NCBI GenBank assembly: GCA_002298165.1
Contig: DBMI01000022.1
Span: 1 to 43,683 of the forward strand
Length of the DNA: 43,683 nucleotides
Source of the DNA: Desulfarculales bacterium UBA702
GTDB lineage: Bacteria > Desulfobacterota > Syntrophobacteria > Syntrophobacterales > Syntrophobacteraceae
Reading direction: 5' to 3'
In this document: piece after piece, positions 1-10,400 of the stretch
Layout of the letters: each line of letters opens with the position of its first letter
Numbering within the stretch: position 1 is the first letter of the stretch
Made by a program: the position numbers and the translations under genes
The notes under the pieces: generated by a model
Databases searched by the model: none
What the model saw: the letters and a program-made list of their open reading frames with translations, nothing else
What the model was told of the DNA's origin: nothing

Positions 1-85
1 GATAGATCATGCAGCGGGTTTGGGCAACATGGCCTGTTTATCGTGTCCGTTCCCTCCCTACATTTGCGCATCTTAGTCCTGTTTT

Positions 86-107
86 GGCAAAGTGTCCCGA
101 CTTTGCC
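86..107 (-). terminator. Hairpin downstream of the DUF2889-type gene
   Basis: A perfect 8-bp stem (GGCAAAGT / ACTTTGCC) closes a 6-nt loop about 22 bases beyond the stop codon of the minus-strand gene. There is no U-tract on the minus-strand side, so it is a terminator-like hairpin rather than a classical intrinsic terminator. Confidence 0.4.
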
Positions 108-129
108 GGCCGAATCGAAGATCTCAGGG

Positions 130-684
130 TTACTTCTTCATCCCGACGAGTTTCACCACGTTTTTCATTTCTTCTATCATCGGCCCGGAATCGCTCCATA
201 CATGACAGCTATTCACGAGCAGTGATTCATCGAAGTACATTCTTCTGAGACTTCCATCCTCCTGCACACGGGAATAATAGGTGAAAACTCCCTGGAAGGC
301 CGCGGCCCTCATTGATGTGAGCAGATTGTGCATATGCAGGCAACCATTCTTCCCGCCAATCAGGTCCCTGGTATTTTCGTTGAACTTTCTCAGCAGTGAA
401 ATTCCTACCAGCTTATCGCCGATATCCAGAATAGCCCTGCAGGCATCATGTGGAACTTCATGCATTTCCGTGTGAACTGACTTGATGGTCAGGAAAGGAA
501 GGGAAATAGCCATCCTGACAGTCATATGGTGAATGATCTTGGGATCCACGAACGCATTCAGCAAATAAATGAAGCTTCTACACAGGCGATCGTCGATAAG
601 GGTTCCTTCGACTACCAGCGTATTATCGTCTAATTCAAAAGTGTCAATTGTGATGGATCTTTTGTGAATCGGCCCTGAATGCAT
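130..684 (-). CDS. DUF2889-type conserved hypothetical protein
   Basis: A 184-residue protein with no signal peptide or membrane segment. It carries the landmarks I associate with DUF2889: an N-terminal IHKRSI stretch, an EGTLIDDR segment, an HDACRAILDIGDKLVGI segment and a late GCLHMHNLL segment. The family has no established function. I chose the ATG at 684 because a strong GGGAGAGG ribosome-binding site lies about 6 bases upstream. The open frame extends to 786, but the added residues lack a ribosome-binding site and would precede the normal family start. It appears to be a single-gene unit reading away from the rest of the window, with inverted repeats in the upstream region. The family call is by motif recall and has not been searched. 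Confidence 0.62.
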   Translation of the reverse strand: MHSGPIHKRSITIDTFELDDNTLVVEGTLIDDRLCRSFIYLLNAFVDPKIIHHMTVRMAISLPFLTIKSVHTEMHEVPHDACRAILDIGDKLVGISLLRKFNENTRDLIGGKNGCLHMHNLLTSMRAAAFQGVFTYYSRVQEDGSLRRMYFDESLLVNSCHVWSDSGPMIEEMKNVVKLVGMKK

Positions 685-796
685 ATCGCCTCTCCCGAAT
701 GAAGGCACTTCATGTGCGCGATAAATTGCTTTGGCTTTATTGGCAATACAACCATTGAGACTTAACCAGAAATCGCAACGAGGCACAATGACTAAT

Positions 797-829
797 ACTC
801 ACTATTTCACTGTAGTGAGTTTTAGTGAA
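797..829. promoter_or_regulatory. Inverted repeat upstream of the DUF2889-type gene
   Basis: ACTCACTA (797-804) is perfectly complementary to TAGTGAGT (813-820). An overlapping alternative pairs TTCACT (806-811) with AGTGAA (824-829). The second arm contains the 11-mer GTGAGTTTTAG, which recurs at 919-929. It could be an operator or a small dispersed repeat. No binding protein is implied by the sequence. Confidence 0.35.
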
Positions 830-902
830 GTTCATCTCTTGAGCTAATTTCGAACCTCCGCCCTGAGAGCCTCTCTGGCCATTTTCCAGCCGTAGTTAAA
901 TG

Positions 903-932
903 TCGCTATCCCAAAATGGTGAGTTTTAGCGA
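903..932. repeat. Second copy of the GTGAGTTTTAG element
   Basis: TCGCTA (903-908) pairs with TAGCGA (927-932), and the enclosed segment contains GTGAGTTTTAG (919-929), identical to 815-825. In the first copy the flanking arms read CACT/AGTG and here CGCT/AGCG, so the A-T pair is replaced by a G-C pair and pairing is kept. This suggests a structured or palindromic element rather than chance. Confidence 0.35.
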
Positions 933-1037
933 TTGTGTTTCAATGCTTTTTCAGCGTAAAGGTAAAACTACCCTGTTAAAGGTATCCTGCTTGATACGAC
1001 CCCTACTGAGTCCACCTGTTTTTCTCATGCTCCAGAG

Positions 1038-1065
1038 TTGCGCTTGCCAAGCAAGAACTTATAAT
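1038..1065 (+). promoter_or_regulatory. Possible sigma70 promoter upstream of the OMP gene
   Basis: TTGCGC (1038-1043) and a perfect TATAAT (1060-1065) are separated by 16 bases. It reads towards the outer-membrane protein gene at 1584 and would give a leader of about 510 nt. The -35 box is imperfect. Confidence 0.4.
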
Positions 1066-1583
1066 GGCCATTTGGGCAACAGGTTTTCGGTACACTGAAT
1101 TCCTGCCGCCTGGATAATTGACATCCGGCAATTTTTTATCGAAGGCTTACATCATTGGGATGACGTGCAATCCGGGGCTTTAATTTTTCAGATCGATCCT
1201 TCATTTATTTGTATTTTCTTTAAACTTGTACTATGAATCCCTGTTTGAGTGGAGAGGTCTAGGTAACTGCCGTTTGAGCCAAGCCACTTAAAATGGGGCA
1301 GGCAGGAAGGCTCTTCGGGAATGGTGCACTCCAGAAGTTTTTATGAGGCGCTTTCGCCGAAATTGGATTTGCACCCGTTTCCGGTGCCATTTCACGATTT
1401 AACCATGGTTCCAAGGCGAATTTCCGATCCCGCAAGGGCTCGGTGAATGCCGGGGCAGAAAGGAGGTGACGGTTAGCTGCGTCTGATAGCAGACGCACGG
1501 CGGAACTGATTCAGGGGATCGGTATCATCGTCCCCTACGAGCAGGGAACTACTACTTCACTCCAATTCTGAGGGGGAAAGGTG
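1066..1583 (+). other. Long structured leader/intergenic region
   Basis: No convincing gene is present in this ~520-base stretch. The open frame on the opposite strand at 1259-1498 shows no ribosome-binding site or recognisable protein. It contains a very stable hairpin, TGCGTCTG-ATAG-CAGACGCA (1478-1497), and several smaller complementary segments upstream of it. If the promoter at 1038 is used, this is the 5' leader of the porin-like gene. I could not match it to a known riboswitch consensus. Confidence 0.35.
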
Positions 1584-2537
1584 ATGAAGAAATTCATTTT
1601 GGCAATATGTTTGGCAATGGCAGCGCTGACTATGGTCAGCCCGGCCCTCGCAACCGAGCTGTGGGATCCCCATCTGCGCGGTGTAAACGGTGGATTGGCG
1701 GCAGGGGCTCTTCCGCCTCCAGGTTTCTATTTCATCAATGACTCCTATTTTGCTCCTAATTACACGGTTTATGATTCAAACGGAAGCAGGACGGCATTGG
1801 GCGTCAAGTTGTTCGCCTATGTCGATGTTCCCATTTTGCTGTGGGTCCCCACCGATTGTAAATTTCTGGGAGCGACCTATGGCGTTGCAATAGCCCAGCC
1901 CTTCGATTACACAAACCTTAGAATAGATACCGGCCGGGTTAATGGGGCTGACACCTGGATAGGTGGGGCCCAGTGGGGCACATTCAACACGATCCTGGTC
2001 CCTGCTATTCTGTCGTGGAAACTTCCTAGTGATTTCTACGTGAAGGGAGCTTTCCAGGTAGGCTTCAACGACGCCATGAGCAGTCCGGGTAATTCCTATT
2101 CGGGTGGACCCTATGCCGATTCCGGCAACGGCACCTGGATGTTTACCCCTAATCTCGGTATAAGCTGGCTGCATGCCGGCTGGAATATCAGCGCCGACTT
2201 CTTCTTTAGCTGGCAAACCGAGAACGGCGATACCCACTACCAGTCGGGTGAGCAATTCGCAGCCGATTACACTGTCACCTATACCTGGAACAAATGGACA
2301 TTTGGACTGGTCGCAGCTCAGGAAAATCAAGTTGCCAAGGATGAATTCCGTGGCGTAAAACTTAACGGCTCCAAGGCTGAAGCATACACGATGGGCCCAA
2401 TCATCGGTTACAATTTCGGCCCGTGCATGATTGATTTGTCATACCAGTTCCCGCTCGATGTTTCGAGTGACGTAGGCGGCGAGTTTTTCAATTTCCGTAT
2501 AGTAGTACCGCTTGGGAATCCGTTCTCAGGAAAATAA
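1584..2537 (+). CDS. MetA/SphA-type outer-membrane beta-barrel protein (transporter/porin-like)
   Basis: A 317-residue exported protein. It starts with a typical signal peptide (MKKFILAICLAMAALTMVSPALA, cleaved after ALA). The mature part alternates aromatic and polar residues, as expected of transmembrane beta-strands. The N-terminal LAAGALPPPGFYFINDSYF segment and the final strand ending in FRIVVPLGNPF resemble the 'phenol MetA degradation' family (PF13557, COG4313). That family is assigned as outer-membrane channels, often for hydrophobic or aromatic substrates. A GAGGGGG ribosome-binding site favours the ATG at 1584 over the in-frame GTG at 1581. A perfect 11-bp stem follows the stop codon. 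The substrate is not indicated, and the gene appears to be transcribed alone. Confidence 0.72.
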   Translation: MKKFILAICLAMAALTMVSPALATELWDPHLRGVNGGLAAGALPPPGFYFINDSYFAPNYTVYDSNGSRTALGVKLFAYVDVPILLWVPTDCKFLGATYGVAIAQPFDYTNLRIDTGRVNGADTWIGGAQWGTFNTILVPAILSWKLPSDFYVKGAFQVGFNDAMSSPGNSYSGGPYADSGNGTWMFTPNLGISWLHAGWNISADFFFSWQTENGDTHYQSGEQFAADYTVTYTWNKWTFGLVAAQENQVAKDEFRGVKLNGSKAEAYTMGPIIGYNFGPCMIDLSYQFPLDVSSDVGGEFFNFRIVVPLGNPFSGK

Positions 2538-2563
2538 CTTAAGATTTGATTTGTGAGAATAAT

Positions 2564-2589
2564 GGTTGCGCCCCCAAAGGGGCGCAACC
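2564..2589 (+). terminator. Terminator-like hairpin after the OMP gene
   Basis: GGTTGCGCCCC (2564-2574) pairs perfectly with GGGGCGCAACC (2579-2589) around a 4-nt loop, 26 bases after the stop codon. There is no U-tract, as is common for stems in this kind of genome. It could also act on transcripts from the minus strand, including that of the small peptide gene. Confidence 0.6.
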
Positions 2590-2742
2590 AAGTACCGCAT
2601 CAGCACAGCGGTGTGGCGGGTTATAGCTATCGTTGCCGATTAACTTCTTCGTTCCTGCCGAGCCTAACATCCCCTGAAATTTCATAACTCACTCTGTTGG
2701 GCTAATTTTTCCGCCCTGACCAAGGGATGGATTTATCAAAAA

Positions 2743-2901
2743 TTAATAGGCACCAGGTGATCCCATTGGCTGCGGTGTCGTTCGGGTAGAGGGTGACGGA
2801 CAACCGGCGGCATCAAACCTGTCAGCCGCCTGTGCGCTGAAAATGGAACCACCAAAGAGCACCACTGCCAAAGCCAGTCCAACAATTATTTTCTTGCTCA
2901 T
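2743..2901 (-). CDS. Small secreted peptide (52 aa)
   Basis: A short gene of 52 codons. The first ~26 residues are a textbook signal peptide: MSKK, a hydrophobic core IIVGLALAVVLFGGSIF, then SAQA with predicted cleavage. About 26 mature residues remain, rich in Pro, Ser and Thr with a single Cys (AAGCPSPSTR). A GGAG ribosome-binding site lies about 6 bases before the ATG at 2901. An ATG two codons earlier is too close to that site to be used. It is not a lipoprotein, because the Cys is well downstream of the cleavage site. It is convergent with the porin-like gene. I do not recognise a family. The signal peptide and ribosome-binding site support translation, but the function is unknown. Confidence 0.55.
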   Translation of the reverse strand: MSKKIIVGLALAVVLFGGSIFSAQAADRFDAAGCPSPSTRTTPQPMGSPGAY

Positions 2902-3355
2902 TTTCATCTCCTAAATCTCAGTAGAGATTATTATCGATCTTGTAAGCATCCGAGACCGGTGAAAATTTCGTTAGCTGCAAATTAAAGTCGATCTGCCCTT
3001 CTGTCAACTGATTCAGGAACGATTATCCAATCTGATCATCGAGCGCTTTCATGCCGAGGGAGTCAGAAATTGCATTGACAGCAGCACCCCACACCGGATA
3101 CATGCAAAGACTCGAATACAATTTTTGACTTTGATGAGCACCTTTGACCTGGAAGCCTTGACCGCGACGCTAAATAATGCGACGCTTTTGAAGGCTGGTT
3201 CTCGACTCTCCTCCGGCAGCAGATCTTCCGTTAATCCAACGCAACGTTCAACCGACCTGTAAGTGCAGAATTCCGATACCGGCGAAAAATGGCTCCTTGC
3301 CTGCTAACCAACTTTGACGGGTGATCAGCCCGCTTAGACGGAGTTGCCACGCTAA
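2902..3355. other. Intergenic region without a recognisable gene
   Basis: Separates the small peptide gene from the divergent AEC permease gene, so both promoters should lie here. A 6-bp inverted repeat (AATCTC-AGTA-GAGATT, 2914-2929) sits just before the peptide gene. A TTGACA at about 3076 has no good -10 partner. Nothing else is supportable. Confidence 0.4.
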
Positions 3356-4330
3356 ATGAACGGACTCTATCTATCTATCGGCATAATCATCTCCGGATTA
3401 AGCCTTGGCTACATTTTGCGGCTCTTGGTCGAGGCCGGAGCATTGACGCTGCCGCTCGAGATTTCAACCTTCCGCAAGTGGATTCAAAAACTTACGATCT
3501 GGTTCCTTTCGCCGGTTCCAATCATTGGCGCTATCTGGCTGATCAGAATCGATGATGTACGCATCGCTACGATGCCTTTTATCGGCCTGGCAATCCTGCT
3601 GATAGGGGGTTTGCTGGGGTGGGCCATCGGCAGGATGGGAAGATGCAATCAAAAGCAGGTCGGCACGCTCTACTGTTGCGGATCGTTTTCGAACATTGCA
3701 GCGATGGGATCGCTGGTATCGTATCTTTTCATCGGGGAAGAGGGTTTTGCAATGCTGACCCTATTCAAAATGTTCGAGGAGATTGTTTACTATGGGATTG
3801 GTTATCCGATTGCAAGGTATTACGGTGCGGGCCTGAAAGGAAACGAATCTCTCAGGGAAAGGCTTGGCAAAGTCTTTACCGACCCGTTCATACTTATCGC
3901 GATGGGATCCCTGTTCACCGGGGCCATGTTGAACCTGTCCGGCATTGCGCGTCCGCCTGTCTACGAGAAGGTGACAGCCACATTCATTCCTGCCGGGGTG
4001 TTTCTCCTACTCGTCTCGATCGGGATGGGGATAAGGTTCAGGCAGGTTGGATATTTCAGAGAGGTACTGCTCGTATCCGGAATAAAATTCGTGGTTATGC
4101 CCGTACTTGCCTGCGCAGCCGCAATCTTCCTGGGTATGAAATCCTTGTATGGCGGCCTGCCCCTTAAGGCGATCCTTCTGGGGTCATCGATGCCGGTGGC
4201 ATTCAATGCGGTGATCGCCTCTTCGATCTACGACCTGGACCTCGAACTGGCCAACTCGTGCTGGCTGATTACGACAGTCGGCATGGTACTGGTCCTGCCA
4301 TGGCTCTCTTTTCTTTTAGGCCTCATCTAG
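3356..4330 (+). CDS. AEC-family (auxin efflux carrier-type) permease
   Basis: A 324-residue polytopic membrane protein with about ten hydrophobic segments in two similar halves, as in the AEC/membrane transport protein family (PF03547). A glycine- and serine-rich segment near residues 102-120 (YCCGSFSNIAAMGSLVSYLF) and the C-terminal SSMPVAFNAVIASSIYDLDLELANS segment match the two conserved crossover regions of that family. Such carriers move organic acids or similar small anions in bacteria, but the substrate cannot be deduced. The start is the only reasonable ATG, although its ribosome-binding site (GGAG, 13 bases upstream) is poor. It stands alone and converges on the giant cytochrome gene. 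Confidence 0.75.
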   Translation: MNGLYLSIGIIISGLSLGYILRLLVEAGALTLPLEISTFRKWIQKLTIWFLSPVPIIGAIWLIRIDDVRIATMPFIGLAILLIGGLLGWAIGRMGRCNQKQVGTLYCCGSFSNIAAMGSLVSYLFIGEEGFAMLTLFKMFEEIVYYGIGYPIARYYGAGLKGNESLRERLGKVFTDPFILIAMGSLFTGAMLNLSGIARPPVYEKVTATFIPAGVFLLLVSIGMGIRFRQVGYFREVLLVSGIKFVVMPVLACAAAIFLGMKSLYGGLPLKAILLGSSMPVAFNAVIASSIYDLDLELANSCWLITTVGMVLVLPWLSFLLGLI

Positions 4331-4486
4331 GCCTTTCATTGCAATATCGGTTCGCCCAGGAAAAGGGTGGTGTCGCATCCCCCAGCACACCGTTCGCCCC
4401 CAGGCATCGAGCGCTCGGCCGCGCGCCAGCGCTGCGCGTCCGAAACTCTGGTGGTCTCATGAACACAACATCGCAGCGAGGCGAAA
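4331..4486. terminator. Convergent intergenic region with GC-rich hairpin
   Basis: The stops of the permease and the giant gene face each other across 156 bases. AGCGCT at 4410-4415 and again at 4428-4433 can close a very GC-rich stem-loop. It could terminate both transcripts, but there is no U-tract on either side. Confidence 0.3.
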
Positions 4487-7400
4487 TCATGGCCAATATT
4501 CATCCGCGCCGATATCCCAGGTGGCATTATATGGCCTTGATTGGCCATCGATGTCTCTCGTAACAGGACAGATCGGATCAGCTGACAGACTGATCCCCTT
4601 ATCGATGGCTACGCCGCCATCGACGTAGAACAGATGGAAATCATTTGTGCTGTCACCGCCTGAGAGTGAGTTCGATGCATAGTTGAAGTAAACGAACGAG
4701 TTCTGGAACTCAGCATTAGGAGATGTCGCATCATCGGAAATGTTATTGGACGAAGATGCATCAAACGGTACAGTAGCCCAGGAATAATTTGTCGTTGCCT
4801 GCTGAACGATATTGTTCTTTAAAACTGCGCCTTTTGTTCCGTAAATCCCAACATCCGCTTTATAGACGGTGTTATTGTAGACAGCCCCGTACATAGTCGT
4901 TCGAATTCCGTTCCCCGTCCCGCTGCCCTGCCAGTTATAGAGGATATTGTTGTAGATGTGAGTCTTTGCGCCGCCACCCGTGGTGGAGTCCAGTGTAAAG
5001 ATACCCCTGCCGCCGGTGGGATTCAGTGAATGGATGATGTTATCATGTACTTTGATGACGCTGTCGGCAGTTATGGTGTTGACGAAAATGCCCCTTGGGG
5101 CGGTCGCTCCGGTTGCCAATATCTGCAAGCCGGCCACCTCGACGAAGCTCGTTCTGTAAAGATAAAGCACGTTGGTATTGGCATTTTGCAGGGTGTATGC
5201 CGTACTTGTCCACGTGCCGTTGTGCCTCTGGCGCTGGTTGCATTCAGTCGATTTTACCGGGGTGTAGATCCTTAGGCAATTTGTTGCGCTGGTTGTCCAT
5301 TGACTCAACCAGGGAGGAGTGGCGGCTCCTGCCGTGTCGGGCCCTGAATCGTAATAGCAGGGAATGTTTACCTGGTAGTTCCCCGCGACCAGGTCTTTCG
5401 TGTTCAGATGGTTAAAATCAACAGCTCCGGCAAGCGCCGCGGCCAGGCCATTAAATGCATGCGCTATGGAATCAACCGATGCATTTGTTGCCTGGTAGGG
5501 GGCGTCGCCGGTTAGTGACACGCATGACCATTGGGAGTTTGAAGTTCTTCCAGAAATATAACAATCACGGTAATCACCATCAGCTAAATACTTGATCACA
5601 TCTCCCACTCCCATATTGGTTGCAGTCTGGGGAACCGAGAAAGTAACAGATGTGCCGGATACGGTGACGGTTGGCGATCCGGTCTTGTGGTCCATGGTAT
5701 CCTGGCCAACGGAATAGTAGACTGCCTTTGCACCGCTCGATACCGTACAGGTCTGGCTCGGCCCGGATCCTCCCGCGAGATTTCCCGCATTGTCGCTCGC
5801 CGTTCCGGCGGCAATCGTTATGCTCATTGCCCCATTACCAATTATGCCGGATATCGTAACAGTGCGGGTGATGTTGTCGGTTCCGCTGACAGCAACCGAG
5901 CCGCTGGCTCCGTTTAATGTAATGTTGGCCGGAGCAAGCGTTATTGTATCGGCCCCGGAATAGGTTACGGTGTAGGTAACTGGCCCGGTGGTCGTTGTGG
6001 TTGGGGATGGAGCGCTGATGATCATCCCCGGGGTGGTATTATCGACTGTAAAGGTCGTGCTTGGTCCCGACCCTGCCGCCGTGTTCCCCACAACGTCGCT
6101 TGAGGTACCCGCGGCAATTGATATACCCAGGGTCCCGTCTCCGGTGATGTCCGAGATAGTAACCGTGCGGGTAGAATTGCCGTTGCCGCTCACCGCTACT
6201 GTACCGGTAGCCGTTCCGGTCGTATTGAGTGTTATATCTCCCGGCGCAAGGCTTACCGAACTGCTTCCGGTATAGGTCACCGTGTAAGTGATCGGTCCGT
6301 TTCTGGTCAGGCTGGTTGAAGGAGCGTCTATACTAAGAGTCGGGTAGGTATTATCCACCGTAAAGGTTGTGCTCGGCCCGGCAGAGGGGGTCGGGTGTGC
6401 CGAACTGTCGGTTGCAGTCCCCGCGGCAACTGATATGCCAAGGCTCCCATCTCCCGTTGTGCCTGAAATGGTGACGGTCCGGGAAGTATTGCCGCTTCCG
6501 CTTACCGCTACCGTGCCTGTAGCTGTGCCGGTCGTGTTGAGTGTTATATCTGCCGGCGAAAGCGTTATTGCATCGGCCCCGATATAGTTAACAGTATAGG
6601 TCACGGGTCCGGTGTTCGTCAGGCTTTGGGAAGGACCTGTAATATACGTTAGTGGCGCCGACCTTTGCACCGCAACTGTTATACCCGTTCCGGCCGTTTC
6701 TGAATTACTCATCAAATCTATTGCGCGACACTTCACATTATAGAACCCATCGGCGGGAAGCGTCCAATCGTAGGTCCAGGTGACGTTTGCTCCCGGACAT
6801 CCAGGACACGAGGTAAAATTCCAGGAATTCCCGCCGTCGGTTGATACAAATATCTGGGACACAGCCACGTTATCAGTCGCTGTACCACTTATGGTGTATG
6901 GATTTGGCGATGAATTGTTCAGCACAGCTCCGTCTGATGGCGCGGTCAATGCCGACACGGGAGCCGTTGAATCGGGGGCTTCATCGGCACCTATATCCCA
7001 TGCGCTTCCGATGGGCCTTGCCTGGCCGTCTATATCGGTATTGAATGCAAGGTTCGAGTCGGTGGAAAGATCCATTCCCGCATCTTTTGCCGCTGTATCG
7101 GCAGGAGCCAGGTGGAAATTCTTTCCAGCTATGTCCACAAAGGAAACGGTCGTCGATGCTTTATCATGAGCACCACCGGGATTGTACGCATCGCTGTGAA
7201 TATTGTAGTCAGAGCCGGTTTGTTGATACATTGAAAAACATGTGGAGCTGCAATTCTGGGCAATATTGTTTCTGAAGACGGCTTCATAACCAAGGTGTGT
7301 ATAGGCGTATTGAACTCCGTAAACGGTATTGTTGTAAATGTAGGAAGTTATTCCGGAGGCCTGATGATCCACCGTTATCCCGCCCTGGGTGTTGAAAACC

Positions 7401-10400
7401 ACGTTATTGAAGATCTTGAACCCTCCGGAAGTACTACCGTAAACTGCAATACCTCCGCTTATGGTACTGGGAGCAGGGTCGTGAACGAGGTTACCTTCAA
7501 CGGTTACGTATCTTACGTTGTTGTTCAGCTTAATTCCCGATGAGTAACTGACATTTCCTCCCCAATTGGTAATATGCAGACCCACTATCCTGACATAAGG
7601 ATTGTTATCGATTATCAAGGCACTATTACCGAATGATCCTTGCAGGGTATATACGTTGTTAGCAGGTACCCCTTGATGTCTCTGAGAGCGATTGACTTCG
7701 GTCAAGGTACTGTTCGGAGTGTAAATTTTGATGTAGTTCGCAACCCCTGTAGTGTAACCGACAACTGTCGCTGTGGTGATGTCAGCTCCCGTATCGTAAT
7801 AGCAGGGTATGTTCAGGATATAATTTCCCGTAACAAGGTTCGTCGTATTGAGGTGGTTTGCATCGGATGCTCCCGTAAGGGCTGCATTGAGCGAAGCAAA
7901 CGCATGTGTGATCGAATTGACTGTTGCGTCAGTTGCCGCAACCGGTGTACCTCCGGTAGCGGATATACAGCTCCATACGCTTTGAGAAGTCTTCCCCGAG
8001 ATGTAGCACGTGTTAGTACCGCCATACGTTACCACATCTCCCACTCCCATATTGAGGGCGGTCTGATCTGCCGAGAAAGTTGCGGTCTTTCCCGAAACGG
8101 TGACCGTGGGGCTCCCAGTCTTGTGATCGTTCGTGTTCTGGCCCACTGAATAGTAGACTTGCTGGAGACCGGCCGAGACGGTAAATGTCCCGCTCGGGCC
8201 TCCCGCCAGTGTCGTATTCCCGGCGGTGTCACTCGCCGAGCCCGCCGCTATCGAGATGCCCAGGGTCCCCACTCCGGTAATCGCCGATATGGTCACCGTG
8301 CGGGTAGTATTGCCCGTCCCGCTTACCGCAACGGCACCATCCGCGCTGCCCGTCTTATTAAGAATTACATCGCCCGCGGCCAGCGTAACGTTATCGGCCC
8401 CGGAATAGGTCACAGTGTAGGTTACCGGCCCGGTGCTCGTGGAGCTCGTGGAAGGAGTGCCGATGCTAAGGGTCGGACGGGTATTATCCACGTTGAAAGT
8501 TGTGCTCGGTCCAGTACCCGCTGTCGTATTGCCCGCGATGTCGTTTCCCGTACCCGAGGCGATCGATATGCCAAGAGTCCCATCTCCCGTGATACCGGAG
8601 ACCGTCACCGTGCGAGTCGTATTACCGGTTCCGCTAACCGCCACGGTGCCATTGGCAGTACCGGTCTTGTTGAGTGTCACATTCCCCGGGGCAAGCGTTA
8701 TCCCGTCGGCCCCGGAATAGGTGATCGTATAGGTCACTGGACCCGTATTGGTTAGATTTGCCGATGGAGATCCTATACTCAGGGTGGGAGGAGTATTATC
8801 CACCACAAAAGTATCACTCGGTCCACCCGAAAGGGCCAGGTTGCCGCCAGCGTCGCTTGCAGTGCCCGCGGCAATCGATATCCCAAGAGTACCGTTGCCC
8901 GTTATGCCTGAGATCGTTACGGTTCGGGTAGTGCTGCCGCTTCCACCTACCGCCACGGTTCCGTTTGCCGTCCCGCTCTTGTTGAGCGTTATATCACCCG
9001 GCGCAAGGGTAATAGTGGTAGCGTCAGAATAGGTGAGCGTATAAGTCACCGGTCCGGTATTGCTCGTGGCCGGTGAAGGAGTGCCAATGCTGATAGTGGG
9101 CTGGCTGTTCACCACGTTAAAAGTCGCACTCGGCCCGGCCGATGCGGCGGAATTGCCGGTACTGTCACTTGCCGTACCTGCGGCGATTGATATTCCAAGA
9201 GTACCGTTGCCCGTGATGCCCGAGATCGTAACCGTACGCGAAGCAGTGCCGCTGCCGCTCACCGAAAGCGTACCGTTTGCGTTCCCGGTTTTATTGAGAG
9301 TTATATTGGCCGGTGCGAGGGTTACCGTATCCGCCCCGGAATAGGTCACTGTGTAGGTGATGGGACCGGAAGAAGCAGAACCGGCCGAGGGGCTGCCGAT
9401 GCTAAGCGTCGGAGCGGTATTGTCGACGCTAAAGGTGGTGCTCGGCCCCGCCGATGCTGCGGTGTTCCCCGTAATATCGCTTGCAGTGCCCGCGGCTATT
9501 GATATGCCGAGGGTCCCGTCACCGGTTATGCCCGATATGGTTACAGTGCGCGAAGCAGTGCCGCTTCCGGTGACCGCAACTGTTCCGTTCGCCGTACCTG
9601 TTTTGTTAAGAGTAATATTGCCTGTCGCCAGTGTTACCGTATTGGCTCCCGTGTAATTCACCGTGTAGGTTACCGGCCCGCCCCTGGTAGAACTGGCCGA
9701 CGGGGATCCGATACTCAGCGTAGGTGCGGTCTGGTCGACGGTGACGGCTGCTCCCGCTCCGGGTGTCTCGACATTGCCCGAGCTGTCGGTTGCGCGGCTT
9801 TTTATGGTGTAGCTTCCGTCCGCCGGCAGACTCCAGCTGTAACTCCAGGTTACGCTGGCCCCGGGACATCCGGTACAGGCGGCTCCGCTCCATATCGTCC
9901 CGCCGTCGGTAGAAACTTCGATACCGGTCACCGCAACATTATCGGTCGCCGAACCGCTGATCGTATACGGACTTACCAGTCCAAGCGCCGCCCCATTTGC
10001 GGGGGCGGTTATGGTCGATGAGGCAGCAGTCGTATCCGAGAACTCATCCGCCCCGATATCCCAGGCAATTCCGGTGGGCCTTGTCTGAGCGTCGATATCG
10101 GTGTTGAATGCAAGCTTCGAATCGGCGGACAAATCCGCTCCGGCATCTATGGCTACAGTATCGCTCGGTGCCAGGTGGAAATCATTTCCGGCTGCATTGG
10201 CGAAGACAGCCGTCTTATTCTGTAGAGCCGCATTGGGAGATGATGCATCCTGGGATATGTTGTTGGTCGAAGCTGCATCAAACAACCTCCAATACCCCTT
10301 GGTGCAATTCTGGACCAGATTGTTTTTGAGCAAAGGATAGCTGTAGGTATAAATCCCGTTGTCGCAGTTATAGACAGTATTATTGTACATGGGTCCCTTG

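Noticed and set aside
1259..1498. A 79-codon minus-strand frame in the porin leader.
   Set aside because: No ribosome-binding site, no hydrophobic or conserved pattern, and its start lies within the stable leader hairpin.
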